Positions 61,601 to 64,000 of a stretch of DNA of 64,000 bases are shown piece by piece; the first letter of the stretch is position 1, and every line of letters starts with the position of its first letter. Both the position numbers and the translations under genes were made by a program. The DNA is from Symsagittifera roscoffensis (Eukaryota; Xenacoelomorpha; Acoela; Convolutidae). The stretch spans positions 8,998,633-9,062,632 of the forward strand of contig NC_087069.1 in assembly GCF_963678635.1 (NCBI RefSeq), given 5' to 3'. Under the pieces are notes generated by a model. The model did not search any database. It was not told where the DNA came from and was given only the letters and a program-made list of their open reading frames with translations.

Positions 61601-62431
61601 AATTACGTCTTCGGGAACTCTTCTTGAAACAAATTAGTGCAATAGAACTGGACTCAAAATCACTATCACGTTGAAAGCTGAAATTAAAATCCGAAGTTCA
61701 AAAACTCGGATCAACCAAGCTGAAAATAACACCAGTAAAACTGACCCAGTTAAAACCATAGAAAACTTAAGAGCTTGAAAATTCAGAAATAAGTTACGTC
61801 AGGGCTTATAACAAAAATTGAAACCTGAAGATCATGAGGTCGAGTGTAAAGGTGAGTAGCGCCAAGCGTGAACAATTAACTGTTCTACCTTATTTAAACA
61901 GAAAAATGGCAAGAACTAATTAACTGATTCTCCATTTTGTCGTAATTATATATTGACGAGCGAAAACCAATTGCTTAAACACAATTTAATTTTTGTTCTG
62001 CATCAATGCATCCAATGAACACAAGAACAGGCTCACAGTCAAACAAGGCACAATAAATACAATACTTTTAATTAAAATTTTCACTTTCAGAAAATGAATT
62101 CTGCGAGACTTTTCAAAATTACAATTTATATTCAGTTCATGTGTCCTCTACACCATAATTATAAATGCTCAAAACAAGCCACTCTAAACTTTAACTTTAT
62201 ATTTTAACTTCATGTTTGCATTTTATAATTAAACTCTCTTGAAAGAATTTCGCAAGACTTACTGGCAATGTCGTTGTTCTGTGCCGTGACTGTGCCCCCA
62301 ATGTCACAGTCCACTAGGTAGGGAGGGATGGGTCCAGCACCGTCCACGTCAATGTACCTGTCCCCACTGGCTGTCTCGTTCAAGAACTCATACGCCTCAC
62401 ACGAGGGCAGGAAAGTGGACGAATAACACAG
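18231..62431 (-). CDS. Contactin-associated protein / Neurexin IV (Caspr family) gene, 3' half, 15-16 exons
   Basis: This is a single-pass membrane adhesion protein of the neurexin superfamily. Relatives act with contactin-type partners at septate or paranodal junctions and anchor the cortical cytoskeleton through protein 4.1. Exons, transcribed from high to low coordinates, are 62263-62431, 55078-55131, 53929-54109, 53403-53573, 49916-50097, 49499-49670, 48378-48466, 48100-48266, 45654-45786, 44847-45077, 43720-43902, 36493-36614, 36023-36131, 34654-34815, optional 34199-34273, and 18231-18448. Every junction has GT/AG and matching phase, and the joined length is divisible by three (806 codons with stop). 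Rough order in the joined product: fibrinogen-like about 9-205, LamG about 253-475, EGF about 476-512, LamG about 517-675, TM about 735-760, cytoplasmic tail to 805. The family's amino-terminal discoidin, LamG1, LamG2 and EGF1 are not in the window. Which paralogue or phylum is unknown. Confidence 0.93.
18515..18745 (+). repeat. tRNA-derived SINE next to the Caspr terminal exon
   Basis: The head has an A box TGGTGAAGTGGTTACGTCTC and a B box GGCTGTTCGAGGCC. A GC-rich body follows (CAGCGGCTCCCCGCGATGAG, then CTCGTATGTTGGTCC) and a tail GTTCTTAATTTAAATAATTAA. It lies about 70 bp upstream of the terminal exon, in the last intron and on the strand opposite to the gene. GC content stands out sharply from the intron. 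Confidence 0.75.
18795..19265 (+). repeat. Family A repeat, near full length
   Basis: Carries GCTGGAAAAGAGTCAATCAA at its start, AAGCTCTTTGAAT, TTATTTCGCTGAGAAATC, AGAAGTCGATGG, TGTTCGATAGTGGAGTTTGC, GAGCCTGAACAAATTTG and GAGTCTGAACTACG at its end. A good reference copy for the family. Confidence 0.85.
19290..21455. other. Last Caspr intron, part upstream of the tandem block
   Basis: Only the SINE-like copy at 20290-20595 stands out. The rest is unrecognised AT-rich intron. Confidence 0.5.
20290..20595 (-). repeat. Copy of the 41905 SINE-like repeat
   Basis: Shares ACACGACAAAAAGCAACTCT, a shortened tRNA-like segment (CTAACAACTCAGCTACGGATG), GCAGAGAACAGAT, TAAGTGAACACTTC, ACGCTAACGCTC and GCTAGTGTAC in the same order as 41905-42290. 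Diverged but colinear. Confidence 0.7.
21700..23215 (+). repeat. Satellite-like array of about 165-bp monomers (unit 1)
   Basis: About nine diverged monomers. Each holds the motif order CGTCATATCTCGAAAACTAC, GATTTGAGCAGTC, GATTCGCAACCCCTGAGAGT, then CTGACAGC and CAACTACAAGG. Two adjacent start points at 22701 and 22866 give a 165-bp spacing. Equivalent arrays lie at 26820-28130 (unit 2) and 31800-32619 (unit 3, cut short). One monomer in each unit has a long C run at the CAGC site. Confidence 0.85.
23588..23740 (+). repeat. Interrupted GATA microsatellite (unit 1)
   Basis: Mostly GATA units with a regular GATATA interruption every two or three repeats, giving a 14-bp higher-order period (GATAGATAGATATA). 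Confidence 0.95.
23770..23852 (-). repeat. tRNA-like segment in unit 1
   Basis: On the minus strand: an A-box-like TGGGTCTAGAGGTAAC, an anticodon-stem-like CGTGA/TCACG hairpin, and a B-box GGGGGTTCGATCCCC with a paired T stem. The acceptor ends do not pair, so it is a tRNA-derived repeat head or a tRNA pseudogene, not a working tRNA. Followed on the minus strand by a short unrelated tail and then the GATA tract. Confidence 0.65.
24435..24665 (+). repeat. Repeat segment with distant copies
   Basis: CTTCGCACTAATTGCGACAC, AGCATAAAACG, TGTCTCGATGAAAGACACC. Duplicated at 29420-29645 by the tandem event, and a diverged copy is at 41460-41690 (GTTCGCACTATTTGCGATGC, CGTCTTGATGAGG). Confidence 0.45.
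24690..25830 (+). repeat. Second internal repeat array, about 170-bp period (unit 1)
   Basis: Recurring blocks carry GTGGCCGCTTCTGCAGAAGA, ATTGAACC, then ...GATTTGG(C)AGG(G)TAGTT(T)TGAGAAAA, ACGGTCAAA and CTTC(GAGG)GCCATA. About five diverged blocks. The same array is at 29670-30812 in unit 2 and a diverged, independent copy at 51380-52215. Only its last block remains in unit 3. Confidence 0.75.
26820..28140 (+). repeat. Satellite-like array of 165-bp monomers (unit 2)
   Basis: Same array as in unit 1 minus one monomer: sequence equivalent to 22700 joins directly to that equivalent to 22866 (junction near 27796). Confidence 0.85.
28522..28723 (+). repeat. Interrupted GATA microsatellite (unit 2)
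   Basis: Same structure as 23588-23740 but about 50 bp longer, as expected for slippage after the duplication. Confidence 0.95.
28752..28836 (-). repeat. tRNA-like segment in unit 2
   Basis: Identical duplicate of the 23770-23852 segment carried by the 5-kb duplication. Unit 3 lost it in its internal deletion. Confidence 0.65.
29670..30812 (+). repeat. Second internal repeat array (unit 2 copy)
   Basis: Near-identical copy of 24690-25830, offset by about 4981 bp. Short open frames inside it at 30095-30283 and 30637-30834 match those in unit 1 and are repeat translation, not genes. Confidence 0.8.
31250..31292. repeat. Perfect inverted repeat unique to unit 2
   Basis: GTGATTTAACTTTGTTA-like left arm and TAACAAAGTTAAATCAC right arm around a short loop. 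Units 1 and 3 have TAATGGTTAACCC here instead. Confidence 0.85.
31583..33462 (+). repeat. Tandem segmental repeat, unit 3, internally deleted (1880 bp)
   Basis: Third copy. It follows unit 2 to 32619 and then jumps to the sequence found at 30735 in unit 2, so about 3.1 kb is missing. It ends where family A sequence continues uninterrupted (CATAGCCAACTGACAGTTGG). Confidence 0.95.
33450..33845 (+). repeat. Family A repeat abutting tandem unit 3
   Basis: Starts CATAGCCAACTGACAGTTGG, then AAGAGTAATGAACGCAAAG, AAAGCTCTTTGAATTTCAC, TTTATTTCGCTGGGCAATC and TTTGCCTTCTTTTCAACAAA. It is the sequence into which the right end of the 5-kb tandem block runs. Confidence 0.85.
34199..34273 (-). CDS. Probable juxtamembrane exon of the Caspr gene, 75 nt, possibly a cassette
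   Basis: Phase 1 to phase 1, so inclusion or skipping both keep the frame. The acceptor is strong (TTGGTTGTTATTTTAG). The donor is GTCAGT, the same hexamer used by the exon at 43720. It would encode 25 residues: NDTYMLPLGAIRDDRLHD then INANVGI. An acidic/basic stretch like IRDDRLHDIN just before the hydrophobic segment resembles the DDRxxLxNxI stalk of vertebrate relatives. The patch is GC-richer than its surroundings. The exon is inferred; only transcript data would show whether it is constitutive, alternative or unused. Confidence 0.6.
34654..34815 (-). CDS. Caspr exon: end of last LamG and extracellular stalk
   Basis: 162 nt, phase 1 to phase 1. Acceptor GTGCTGTGATGCAG, donor GTAATT. It carries FIGCVSRLRVNHLVPLRA, the Caspr signature GF(I/T)GCLSRVxxNxxxPLKA, then GNCGQLSPMIDPFW, matching the conserved CG...LSPM...DP stalk. 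The exon end joins in phase either to the 75-nt exon at 34199 or directly to the transmembrane exon at 18231. Confidence 0.94.
34900..35650 (+). repeat. Two or three partial family A repeats
   Basis: Fragments with TTTTTTATTCCGCTGCAAAA, CACTTTCGAAACTTAAAGTC, then AACTGGATCAATAAGTAG with TTATTCTGCTGGAAATCTGA, and at the end GACCTATATAAGGGTCTTCA. Plus orientation. Confidence 0.7.
36023..36131 (-). CDS. Caspr exon: last LamG domain, late
   Basis: 109 nt, phase 0 in, phase 1 out. Acceptor CTTGTTCTCCTAG, donor GTACTA. It encodes VDNYPTVVLDNVG, then NPTRFYVGNDAKGKN. VDNYP fits the family strand (L/V)D(N/H)YPxV and RFYVG the strand SLxLG. It joins GGFIGCVSRL across the next intron. Confidence 0.93.
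36493..36614 (-). CDS. Caspr exon: last LamG domain, middle
   Basis: 122 nt, phase 1 in, phase 0 out. Acceptor TTTGTGTTGTGTTCAG, donor GTAACA. The peptide DGLMVRFDYSGLYREL is followed by NTYTDNKFHSVVIKRDTKI and TMQ. The segment (F)HSVxIxR is the LamG strand equivalent to QxHxVxIxR. The intron on its 5' side is 7.1 kb and holds several family A repeats and a tRNA-derived element. Confidence 0.93.
37450..38215 (+). repeat. Family A repeats, one partial and one near full
   Basis: A fragment at 37450-37690 and a fuller copy from 37700 (CAACTGACAGTTGCAATCGA) to 38215 (GACCTATATAAGAGTTTGCA). Includes a 26-bp local duplication of AAACAAAAATATATGGCCTT at 37775-37815. Confidence 0.8.
38225..38450 (+). 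repeat. Partial family C repeat with C run
   Basis: ACTATATATTGGCGCCTGAG, ACTTTAGGGTCGATCC match the 3' part of the 2038 copy. A run of about 18 C follows at 38412-38430. Confidence 0.55.
39238..39640 (+). repeat. Family A repeat
   Basis: GTGTTGGAAAAAACAACAAA, CGCAAGGAAACAG, AGACTCTTTGAATTTCAAGA, GTATTCCGCTGGGAAATCTA, AGAAGTCAATCAAGTTTTTC. Plus orientation. Confidence 0.75.
39641..41904. other. Intron 36615-43719, central part
   Basis: No coding signal. A run of about 20 G at 40867-40886 and a diverged repeat at 41460-41690 are the only structured parts. Confidence 0.5.
41905..42290 (-). repeat. SINE-like repeat with an internal tRNA-like segment
   Basis: The minus strand of 42025-42102 reads as a tRNA-like sequence: A box TGGCTGAATGGTTAGTGCGC and B box GGTTCAAATCC. 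The flanks (AAGCTGCG, CACGAAAAAAAGCAGCTCTA on one side; TAAGTGAACTT, CGCTCTCAAGCTCGCTAGTGT on the other) recur at 20290-20595 and 48815-49110 with the tRNA-like part shortened or lost. Confidence 0.7.
42335..42830 (+). repeat. Family A repeat, near full length with a short internal duplication
   Basis: Full order from ACAGTAGGAAGAGACAATGA through ATATGGCCTTAAAG, GGATCAATAGGCAAAATTTT, AGAAGTCGATCACTTTATAC, GAGACCTTTC and CGACCTATTTAAGAGTCTGA. GCAAGTAAACAGAA is duplicated near 42445. Confidence 0.85.
43720..43902 (-). CDS. Caspr exon: last LamG domain, start
   Basis: 183 nt, phase 1 to phase 1. Acceptor TACTGTTTAG, donor GTCAGT. It encodes IGTYYDGSDVTVWNIP, then SMATDTITFGFMTDKPQGTI and FLLESENGQN. 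The pattern I.(F)xFxTxxxxxxLL is that of the final LamG of the family. It joins to CTE of the EGF exon and to GDGLMVRFDY of the next exon. Confidence 0.92.
44847..45077 (-). CDS. Caspr exon: LamG end plus EGF-like repeat
   Basis: 231 nt, phase 1 to phase 1. Acceptor TTTGTAAACAG, donor GTACGT. It contains NGFVGCMRALMINGNLLDL, the hallmark LamG C-terminal strand, then an EGF-like repeat with six cysteines: CDFRNPC, NNGIC, FSCDC and KIC. In Caspr proteins this is the second EGF, between LamG3 and LamG4. The LamG end strand and a complete EGF lie on one exon. Confidence 0.95.
45654..45786 (-). CDS. Caspr exon: LamG domain, late strands
   Basis: 133 nt, phase 0 in, phase 1 out. Acceptor TGTTTTAG, donor GTATGG. 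It encodes PTESNEELYVDMYDNDF and LFLNDQILVGADTG, equivalent to the L..(Q)LFVGG strand preceding the GFLGCIRSL motif in relatives. It was found by phase continuity; the open frame itself is short. The Asp/Asn-rich insert (VDMYDNDFNYDP) makes this loop longer than usual. Confidence 0.87.
46130..47060 (+). repeat. Cluster of family A repeats, several adjacent copies
   Basis: Starts at 46133 (CATAGCCAACAGACATTTGG), 46275 (CATAGCCAACTGACAATTGA) and 46390 (AAGAGTCAACGATCGCAAGG), followed by one fuller copy to about 46760 and a second body from 46757 to 47060 (GGATCAAAAGGTAAG, TGTTCGATAGTGAAGTTTAC). All plus orientation, head to tail. Confidence 0.8.
47588..47985 (+). repeat. Family A repeat
   Basis: CATAGCCAACATAGACGGTT, GAAACGAGTCAAGGAGCGCA, AAGCGTTTTGAATTTCTAGA, GGATCAAC, GAGCCTGAACAAGTTTTAAG, ACTATATAAGAGCCTGAACT. 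Plus orientation. Confidence 0.8.
48100..48266 (-). CDS. Caspr exon: LamG domain core
   Basis: 167 nt, phase 1 in, phase 0 out. Acceptor GTGTTTGCAG, donor GTAAGT. The translation holds DSIIELSYHNGFRR, then LNDGMWHYIHVTYTIKDVKV and RIDNLFFA. This is the typical LamG pattern (L)NDGxWHxVxVxR...VxVDN. It is separated by only 111 bp from the preceding exon, the shortest intron in the window. Confidence 0.93.
48378..48466 (-). CDS. Caspr exon: LamG domain, 89 nt
   Basis: 89 nt, phase 2 in, phase 1 out. Acceptor TTTTTTTTAG, donor GTAAGA. It encodes LRDRDGNNFYLPRSN and DEFKISLVKSDQT. This exon is too short to be seen as an open frame and was found by following the phase from the neighbouring LamG exons; the joined peptide NYPRLRDRDGNN and QTADSIIELSY is continuous. 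Confidence 0.88.
48815..49110 (-). repeat. Copy of the 41905 SINE-like repeat
   Basis: Shares GACACAGAGGCGAAGCTGCG, ACACGACAAAAAAGCAGCTC, CTTCGGCAACG, then TAAGTGAACACTTC and AAGAAGGTTCGTACTAATA. The tRNA-like core is mostly deleted. Lies in the Caspr intron 48467-49498. Confidence 0.7.
49325..49482 (-). repeat. tRNA-derived SINE fragment
   Basis: The minus strand of 49407-49482 has an A-box-like TGGCCCAATGGGTAAGACTC and a B box GTGGGTTCGATTCCCAC with a well paired T stem. The acceptor arms do not pair. Next to it a GC-rich body (GGGATCGGCTATGGTGAAAT on the minus strand). It ends about 17 bp from the exon at 49499. Confidence 0.65.
49499..49670 (-). CDS. Caspr exon: LamG domain, first strands
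   Basis: 172 nt, phase 1 in, phase 2 out. Acceptor TGTGTTTTAG, donor GTACAG. It contains NQASFRDQRASMFF, then AVDVSFYFKTRRDKGVFMVF, the canonical LamG segment D(I/V)SFxFKTxxxxGVF. It lies about 20 bp from the end of a tRNA-like SINE remnant (49407-49482) in the adjoining intron. Confidence 0.93.
49916..50097 (-). CDS. Caspr exon: fibrinogen-like to LamG linker
   Basis: 182 nt, phase 2 in, phase 1 out. The acceptor is GTCATTGCAG. The donor chosen is GTTAGT at 49915-49914. An upstream GT (GTGCAG) would create a TAG across the junction, so it was discarded. With this donor the junction reads CAGDKRMQNQASF, which matches the CQGDxxxWNxASF motif at the start of the third LamG domain in known Caspr proteins. 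The exon also carries CNCDAPPDLNQDDYQ and a YLPL stretch equivalent to the HLPV of relatives. Confidence 0.9.
50098..51165. other. Intron 50098-53402, first part
   Basis: AT-rich intron with no recognised feature other than short A and T runs. The repeats begin at 51166. Confidence 0.5.
51166..51345 (+). repeat. Family C repeat
   Basis: CAGGGGCGGATCTAAGATTT, TCTCGAGGAGAGGCGG, GATCAAATTGATTTTTTCGA, CACCGCAGGCAAAATTTTG, AACAGGCCAAAAAAGCGTTT. Lies directly beside the 51380 array. Confidence 0.75.
51380..52215 (+). repeat. Diverged dispersed copy of the second internal array
   Basis: Follows 24690-25600 in order with many substitutions: AGCGGTAGCCGCTTCTGCAG, CTCGATTGAACACTTAATCT, CGGTCAACAAATAAGAGAA, GCGTGGCCGCTTATGTAGAA, GCAAAGGAGCTTCCTACAA. 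It sits in a different Caspr intron (50098-53402) directly after a family C copy. It shows that this block existed as a separate element before the 5-kb triplication. Confidence 0.8.
52960..53215 (-). repeat. Family C repeat, inverted
   Basis: AAATTGGTCGACCTAAAAAA, AGGTCGACAAAATG twice, AATCCTAGATCCCTCCCTGG at the end. The open frame across it (52904-53239) is repeat translation. A short tandem motif (AAGTTTTAAGCTCTTGTA(A/G)C) follows at 53215-53345. Confidence 0.75.
53403..53573 (-). CDS. Caspr exon: fibrinogen-like domain, C-terminal part
   Basis: 171 nt, phase 2 to phase 2. Acceptor CTCTCGTTCAG, donor GTGAGT. The product reads RCYNGAKLLNSPSNS, AWWVSRQG, NWGNAT, KCGCAMTPGQQC. This matches the family signature CxxxxLLNxPxGxxxxWWVGR, then YWGG and KCxCG. 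The exon ends two bases into a Tyr codon completed by the next exon to give YYCNCDA, a diagnostic Caspr motif. Confidence 0.93.
53929..54109 (-). CDS. Caspr exon: fibrinogen-like domain, middle
   Basis: 181 nt, phase 1 in and phase 2 out. Acceptor TCTGTGTACAG, donor GTATGT. It encodes TFSVVTIVKVNDAHRAIV, then GGYTYNIGYGATDINHLGYL and NTCMQYIHA. The tail corresponds to the cysteine-bearing stretch in Caspr proteins just before CYxxxxLLN. The run is GC-richer than its flanks, as expected for a conserved exon in this AT-rich locus. Confidence 0.9.
54575..54670 (-). repeat. Possible tRNA-derived remnant with two B-box-like motifs
   Basis: GGTTCGATTCCGCTGAG occurs twice within 40 bp on the minus strand, each a good B-box. 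No A box at the right distance was found. Confidence 0.35.
55078..55131 (-). CDS. Caspr exon: fibrinogen-like domain, 54-nt small exon
   Basis: 54 nt, phase 1 to phase 1. Acceptor TTTTGTTTTAG, donor GTTAGT. It encodes about 18 residues including LPMQYLHKLSFFYKT. It joins in frame to the exon at 62263 (codon AGA across the junction) and to 53929-54109. The exon is short and sits at the edge of the 7.1-kb intron that carries the LINE. Confidence rests on the phase fit and splice sites more than on the short peptide. Confidence 0.8.
55434..55550 (+). repeat. Family A fragment (5' part)
   Basis: CATAGCCAACAGACAGTTGG, then AAAAAAGTCATGAACAAAAG and TTTTTTGAAAAAATTTCAAC. Confidence 0.75.
55985..56240 (+). 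repeat. Family C repeat
   Basis: TAGGCCGACCAAATTGATTT, TTCGAGCTCTTATAA, ACGACGCAGGCAA, then three copies of TTTTTGGAAATTTTTGACCA-type sequence. Confidence 0.65.
56227..56292 (+). repeat. Left 65-bp direct repeat flanking the LINE
   Basis: Begins TTTTTTGAAAAAGTTGCAAA and ends ACCTTATAAAT. It matches 61184-61251 with only a few differences. It lies at the end of a family C copy and about 500 bp upstream of the LINE ORF1. Confidence 0.75.
56575..56650 (+). repeat. Family A fragment at the LINE 5' side
   Basis: ATAGCTGACAGACTGTTGCA, AAAGCAATTATGAACTCAAG. A body fragment of the family resumes beyond the LINE at 61262-61350 (AAAACTGATCAATCGGTTAT), so the LINE may have landed in a family A copy. 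Confidence 0.55.
56744..57632 (+). pseudogene. LINE ORF1 (coiled coil plus RRM-like), frameshifted
   Basis: About 295 codons spread over three frames: 56744 to about 57070, about 57070 to 57360, and 57360-57632. The first part has charged heptad-like stretches (EDKLNLAKKVEGAI, VKDELMIWVKGEI). The middle carries ENYNRRDNVKILGLKE and ISIAHRLPSRNAGNKPVIV, the pattern of the L1 transposable-element (transposase 22-like) RRM domain of ORF1 proteins, which bind element RNA. The end (RDIKIFEDLSATRVNF, then GTIFFIWKADEKLYKINGLY) is the C-terminal domain. Two frameshifts break it. It ends two bases before the ORF2 start. Confidence 0.8.
57634..60543 (+). pseudogene. LINE ORF2: AP endonuclease and reverse transcriptase, broken
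   Basis: It starts at an ATG at 57634. Endonuclease motifs: SNVRSLKK near 57697, then a stop at 57748; LTETWL near 57778; GDIN shifted out of frame near 58094; CIDHF near 58198 and SDHYPI near 58288. Reverse transcriptase motifs: NNRPISLLSSCSKVIEK near 59200, FIDLKKAFDTLDH near 59407, GIPHGSVLGPLLFLVYINDI near 59581, FADD at 59674-59685 (Phe in place of the usual Tyr, known in several LINE clades), then KYLGVIVDDKL. A stop at 60247 interrupts the C-terminal region, which continues in the same frame to 60543 (SLTNRGSKLLN). Frameshifts fall near 57870, 58093, 58450 and the T run at 59052. Longest intact piece: 59029-60249. Confidence 0.9.
60625..60690 (-). repeat. Inverted 165-bp satellite monomer fragment in the LINE 3' region
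   Basis: On the minus strand the segment reads TCTCGAAAACTACAAAGATT, then a GTCATAT stretch and AGAATCGCAACCCT. This follows the order of motifs in the monomers at 22.0-23.1 kb (CTCGAAAACTACAAAGATTT, then GTCATA, then ATTCGCAACCC). Seen by eye, about 65 bases. Confidence 0.6.
61021..61036 (+). repeat. TTC microsatellite at the LINE 3' terminus
   Basis: Five TTC units directly follow GGAGAAATAAA. CR1/L2-like LINEs usually end in a short tandem repeat instead of poly(A), so this marks the 3' boundary. Confidence 0.8.
61184..61251 (+). repeat. Right 65-bp direct repeat flanking the LINE
   Basis: Second copy of the 56227 repeat, about 150 bp beyond the LINE tail and about 4.95 kb from the first copy. 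Far longer than a normal target-site duplication and not directly abutting the element. Confidence 0.75.
61350..62262. other. Intron sequence between the LINE flank and exon 62263
   Basis: A 20-base A run near 61435. Nothing else recognised. Confidence 0.5.
62263..62431 (-). CDS. Caspr exon: end of first EGF and start of fibrinogen-like domain
   Basis: 169 nt, phase 0 in and phase 1 out. The acceptor is a T-rich tract ending TTTAG and the donor is GTAAGT. The translation holds SCEAYEFLNETASGDRYIDV, then DGAGPIPPYLVDCD, matching the opening of the fibrinogen-like domain in Caspr proteins (SCxxY, TSGxYxIDxDGxGP, YC). It is the most 5' exon visible; nothing coding was found between it and the window end at 64000, so the preceding intron exceeds 1.5 kb. 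Confidence 0.9.
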
Positions 62432-63057
62432 CTAAACAAACAAAAACAACAATATTTTCATCTTCCTTTGAATATAAACTTAGGAACTTTTAATTGCACT
62501 ATATTAATGAAAATAGATATATTTTTTGTTTGAAATTCGAAATATGAAGTTTAACTAAAAAGTCAGTTTTTTCTGTTTTCTTGCTTTATTGAATCTTTTT
62601 CAAATTTTCCGTTGGGTATAAATGCTCATTATTATAGCGCAATTAGACTATACAACTGAACTGCACTATATTATGAAAAATAATTGGCAATTTTTTTTCC
62701 TATATGCATTCCAGTTATCGATGTCTTGAAAAATAGCCTTTTAACAAGGGTGTCTACATGATTAAAACCCAGACACAAAAAGTAGCACGGCAGCTAGCCC
62801 AAAAATTGGACGAAAGCCCCGGTTCGAAAAAAAATTCGACCAAATTAAAACTGTTTATGTTTGCCTGGAATGCGATTGATTTTGAAGAAAAATACTGAAA
62901 AATAACTACCAGTGTTAAATCAGCATTTTAAAGAAAAAATTCATCGATGGATACAGAGCAGACGAAATATGGGTATTGCCATAAAAAAATAACATCAGCT
63001 GAAACCATTTTAGTGGAAAAAAACTTTAAGTGAGAAACAAAACGAAAACTAATTAGC

Positions 63058-63390
63058 GAACATAGCCAACAGACAGCAGGAAAAGAGTCAATCGGATCAA
63101 ATCGAAATTTTTTTATTTCACTGGGAAATTCGGTAACTATATTCCACTTTCGAAACTAGAAGTCGATCACCTTTTCGTGACCTTTATACTTTTGCTGTTC
63201 GATAGTGGAGTTTGCCTTCTTTTCAAAGAAAGGAATGAGCTCAACTTAAAAAGAAGTCGAAAGTCAAACCGCGAAAAAGTATTTTTGAGCCTGAACAAAT
63301 TTTAGACTTTTCCTGAAAAAAGCGAAAAAAATCATCGCGACCTATATGAGTCTGAACTATATTCATCAACTTTTAAAAATAAATAAACTT
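63058..63390 (+). repeat. Family A repeat
   Basis: CATAGCCAACAGACAGCAGG, TTATTTCACTGGGAAATTCG, AGAAGTCGATCACCTTTTCG, TGTTCGATAGTGGAGTTTGC, GAGCCTGAACAAATTTTAGA, CGACCTATATGAGTCTGAAC. The middle third is missing. Plus orientation. Confidence 0.85.
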
Positions 63391-64000
63391 AAAATTAAGA
63401 GCTTACTCACAACCACCAATGAAAATTTGTATGACTTAGCCATTTGAAATTCAGACATGCTCAAAAAACGCTGTCGCTAGACATTATGTTCAGCTGTCAT
63501 CAGAACAGCCTGCTAACTGATTTGGATGAACTAGTTGTTATTGCAAGAAAAGTCTACATTCCGATTTGATAACGATAGCTAGTTCCAAGCGTAACAATAC
63601 ATAAAGCATTCAGTTGGCAATGGCCTAGCACTAGCTACACCAAGAATCATAAATAATAACAATTCAGAAATCTGAATATAGATTCATGTACTCAAATGAG
63701 ACCATTTTCACCTATTTTTTTTCCTTCAAAATGTACATGTTTGATATTTCATTAGATTCCTAGGACGATTCAATCAATAAGCATGAGGAAGGAATTTCGT
63801 TGTAACTTAATAGGGACTAATAAGGACTGCAGATTTCAGAACTGTTTGATAGTAAATTAAACTGACGCGAGGTTAAACGGAAACACAGTGATCAAAAGAA
63901 TTTGGTTGAGTTTTGAACCATTTAACTGATTTCGAATTCCAATAAAATTCACTTTGATCAGGCTGTTTCCAAATGACCCCTTGTCAGATTGATTTCATCT

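Noticed and set aside
63395-63480. A further 5' Caspr exon near 63.4 kb
   Set aside because: A GTGAGT donor-like site is present, but no conserved peptide or acceptor supports an exon.

Overview
This is an AT-rich window from an animal (metazoan) nuclear genome. The evidence is a multi-exon gene with GT/AG introns whose product is a contactin-associated protein / Neurexin IV (Caspr family), an isolated exon of a rhodopsin-class receptor, a decayed non-LTR retrotransposon with a TTC tail, and dense families of short interspersed repeats. The phylum cannot be told from the sequence. There is one 200-base assembly gap (15714-15913).

Positions 1-18000 are intergenic or belong to unseen genes. 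They hold several short repeat families (called B, C, D, E and F here), long G and C runs, a G-rich minisatellite inside a 335-bp tandem duplication, and one plus-strand exon (11144-11277) that reads like the TM2 region of a class A GPCR. No partner exon was found for it.

Positions 18231-62431 hold the 3' half of a minus-strand Caspr/Neurexin IV gene. I can place 15 exons confidently and one more 75-nt juxtamembrane exon with moderate confidence. All intron phases agree and the joined reading frame is 806 codons including the stop. It covers the fibrinogen-like domain, a laminin G domain, an EGF repeat, the last laminin G domain, one transmembrane segment and a short cytoplasmic tail ending in a possible class II PDZ ligand. 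The N-terminal half (discoidin, two LamG, first EGF in known relatives) must lie beyond 64000.

The introns carry most of the interest. The last intron (about 15.7 kb) contains a recent direct triplication of a 5-kb unit (21456-33462). Its third copy has lost about 3.1 kb, and its second copy has lost one 165-bp monomer of a nested satellite-like array. A family of intronic repeats (family A, about 500 bp when full) occurs at least 15 times from 16.2 to 63.4 kb, and every copy I could orient is on the plus strand, antisense to the host gene. The intron at 55132-62262 hosts a frameshifted CR1/L2/Jockey-type LINE (ORF1 and endonuclease-reverse transcriptase) flanked by 65-bp direct repeats. Its 3' region contains an inverted copy of the 165-bp satellite monomer. 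Three unrelated tRNA-derived heads (SINE-like) also lie in the introns.
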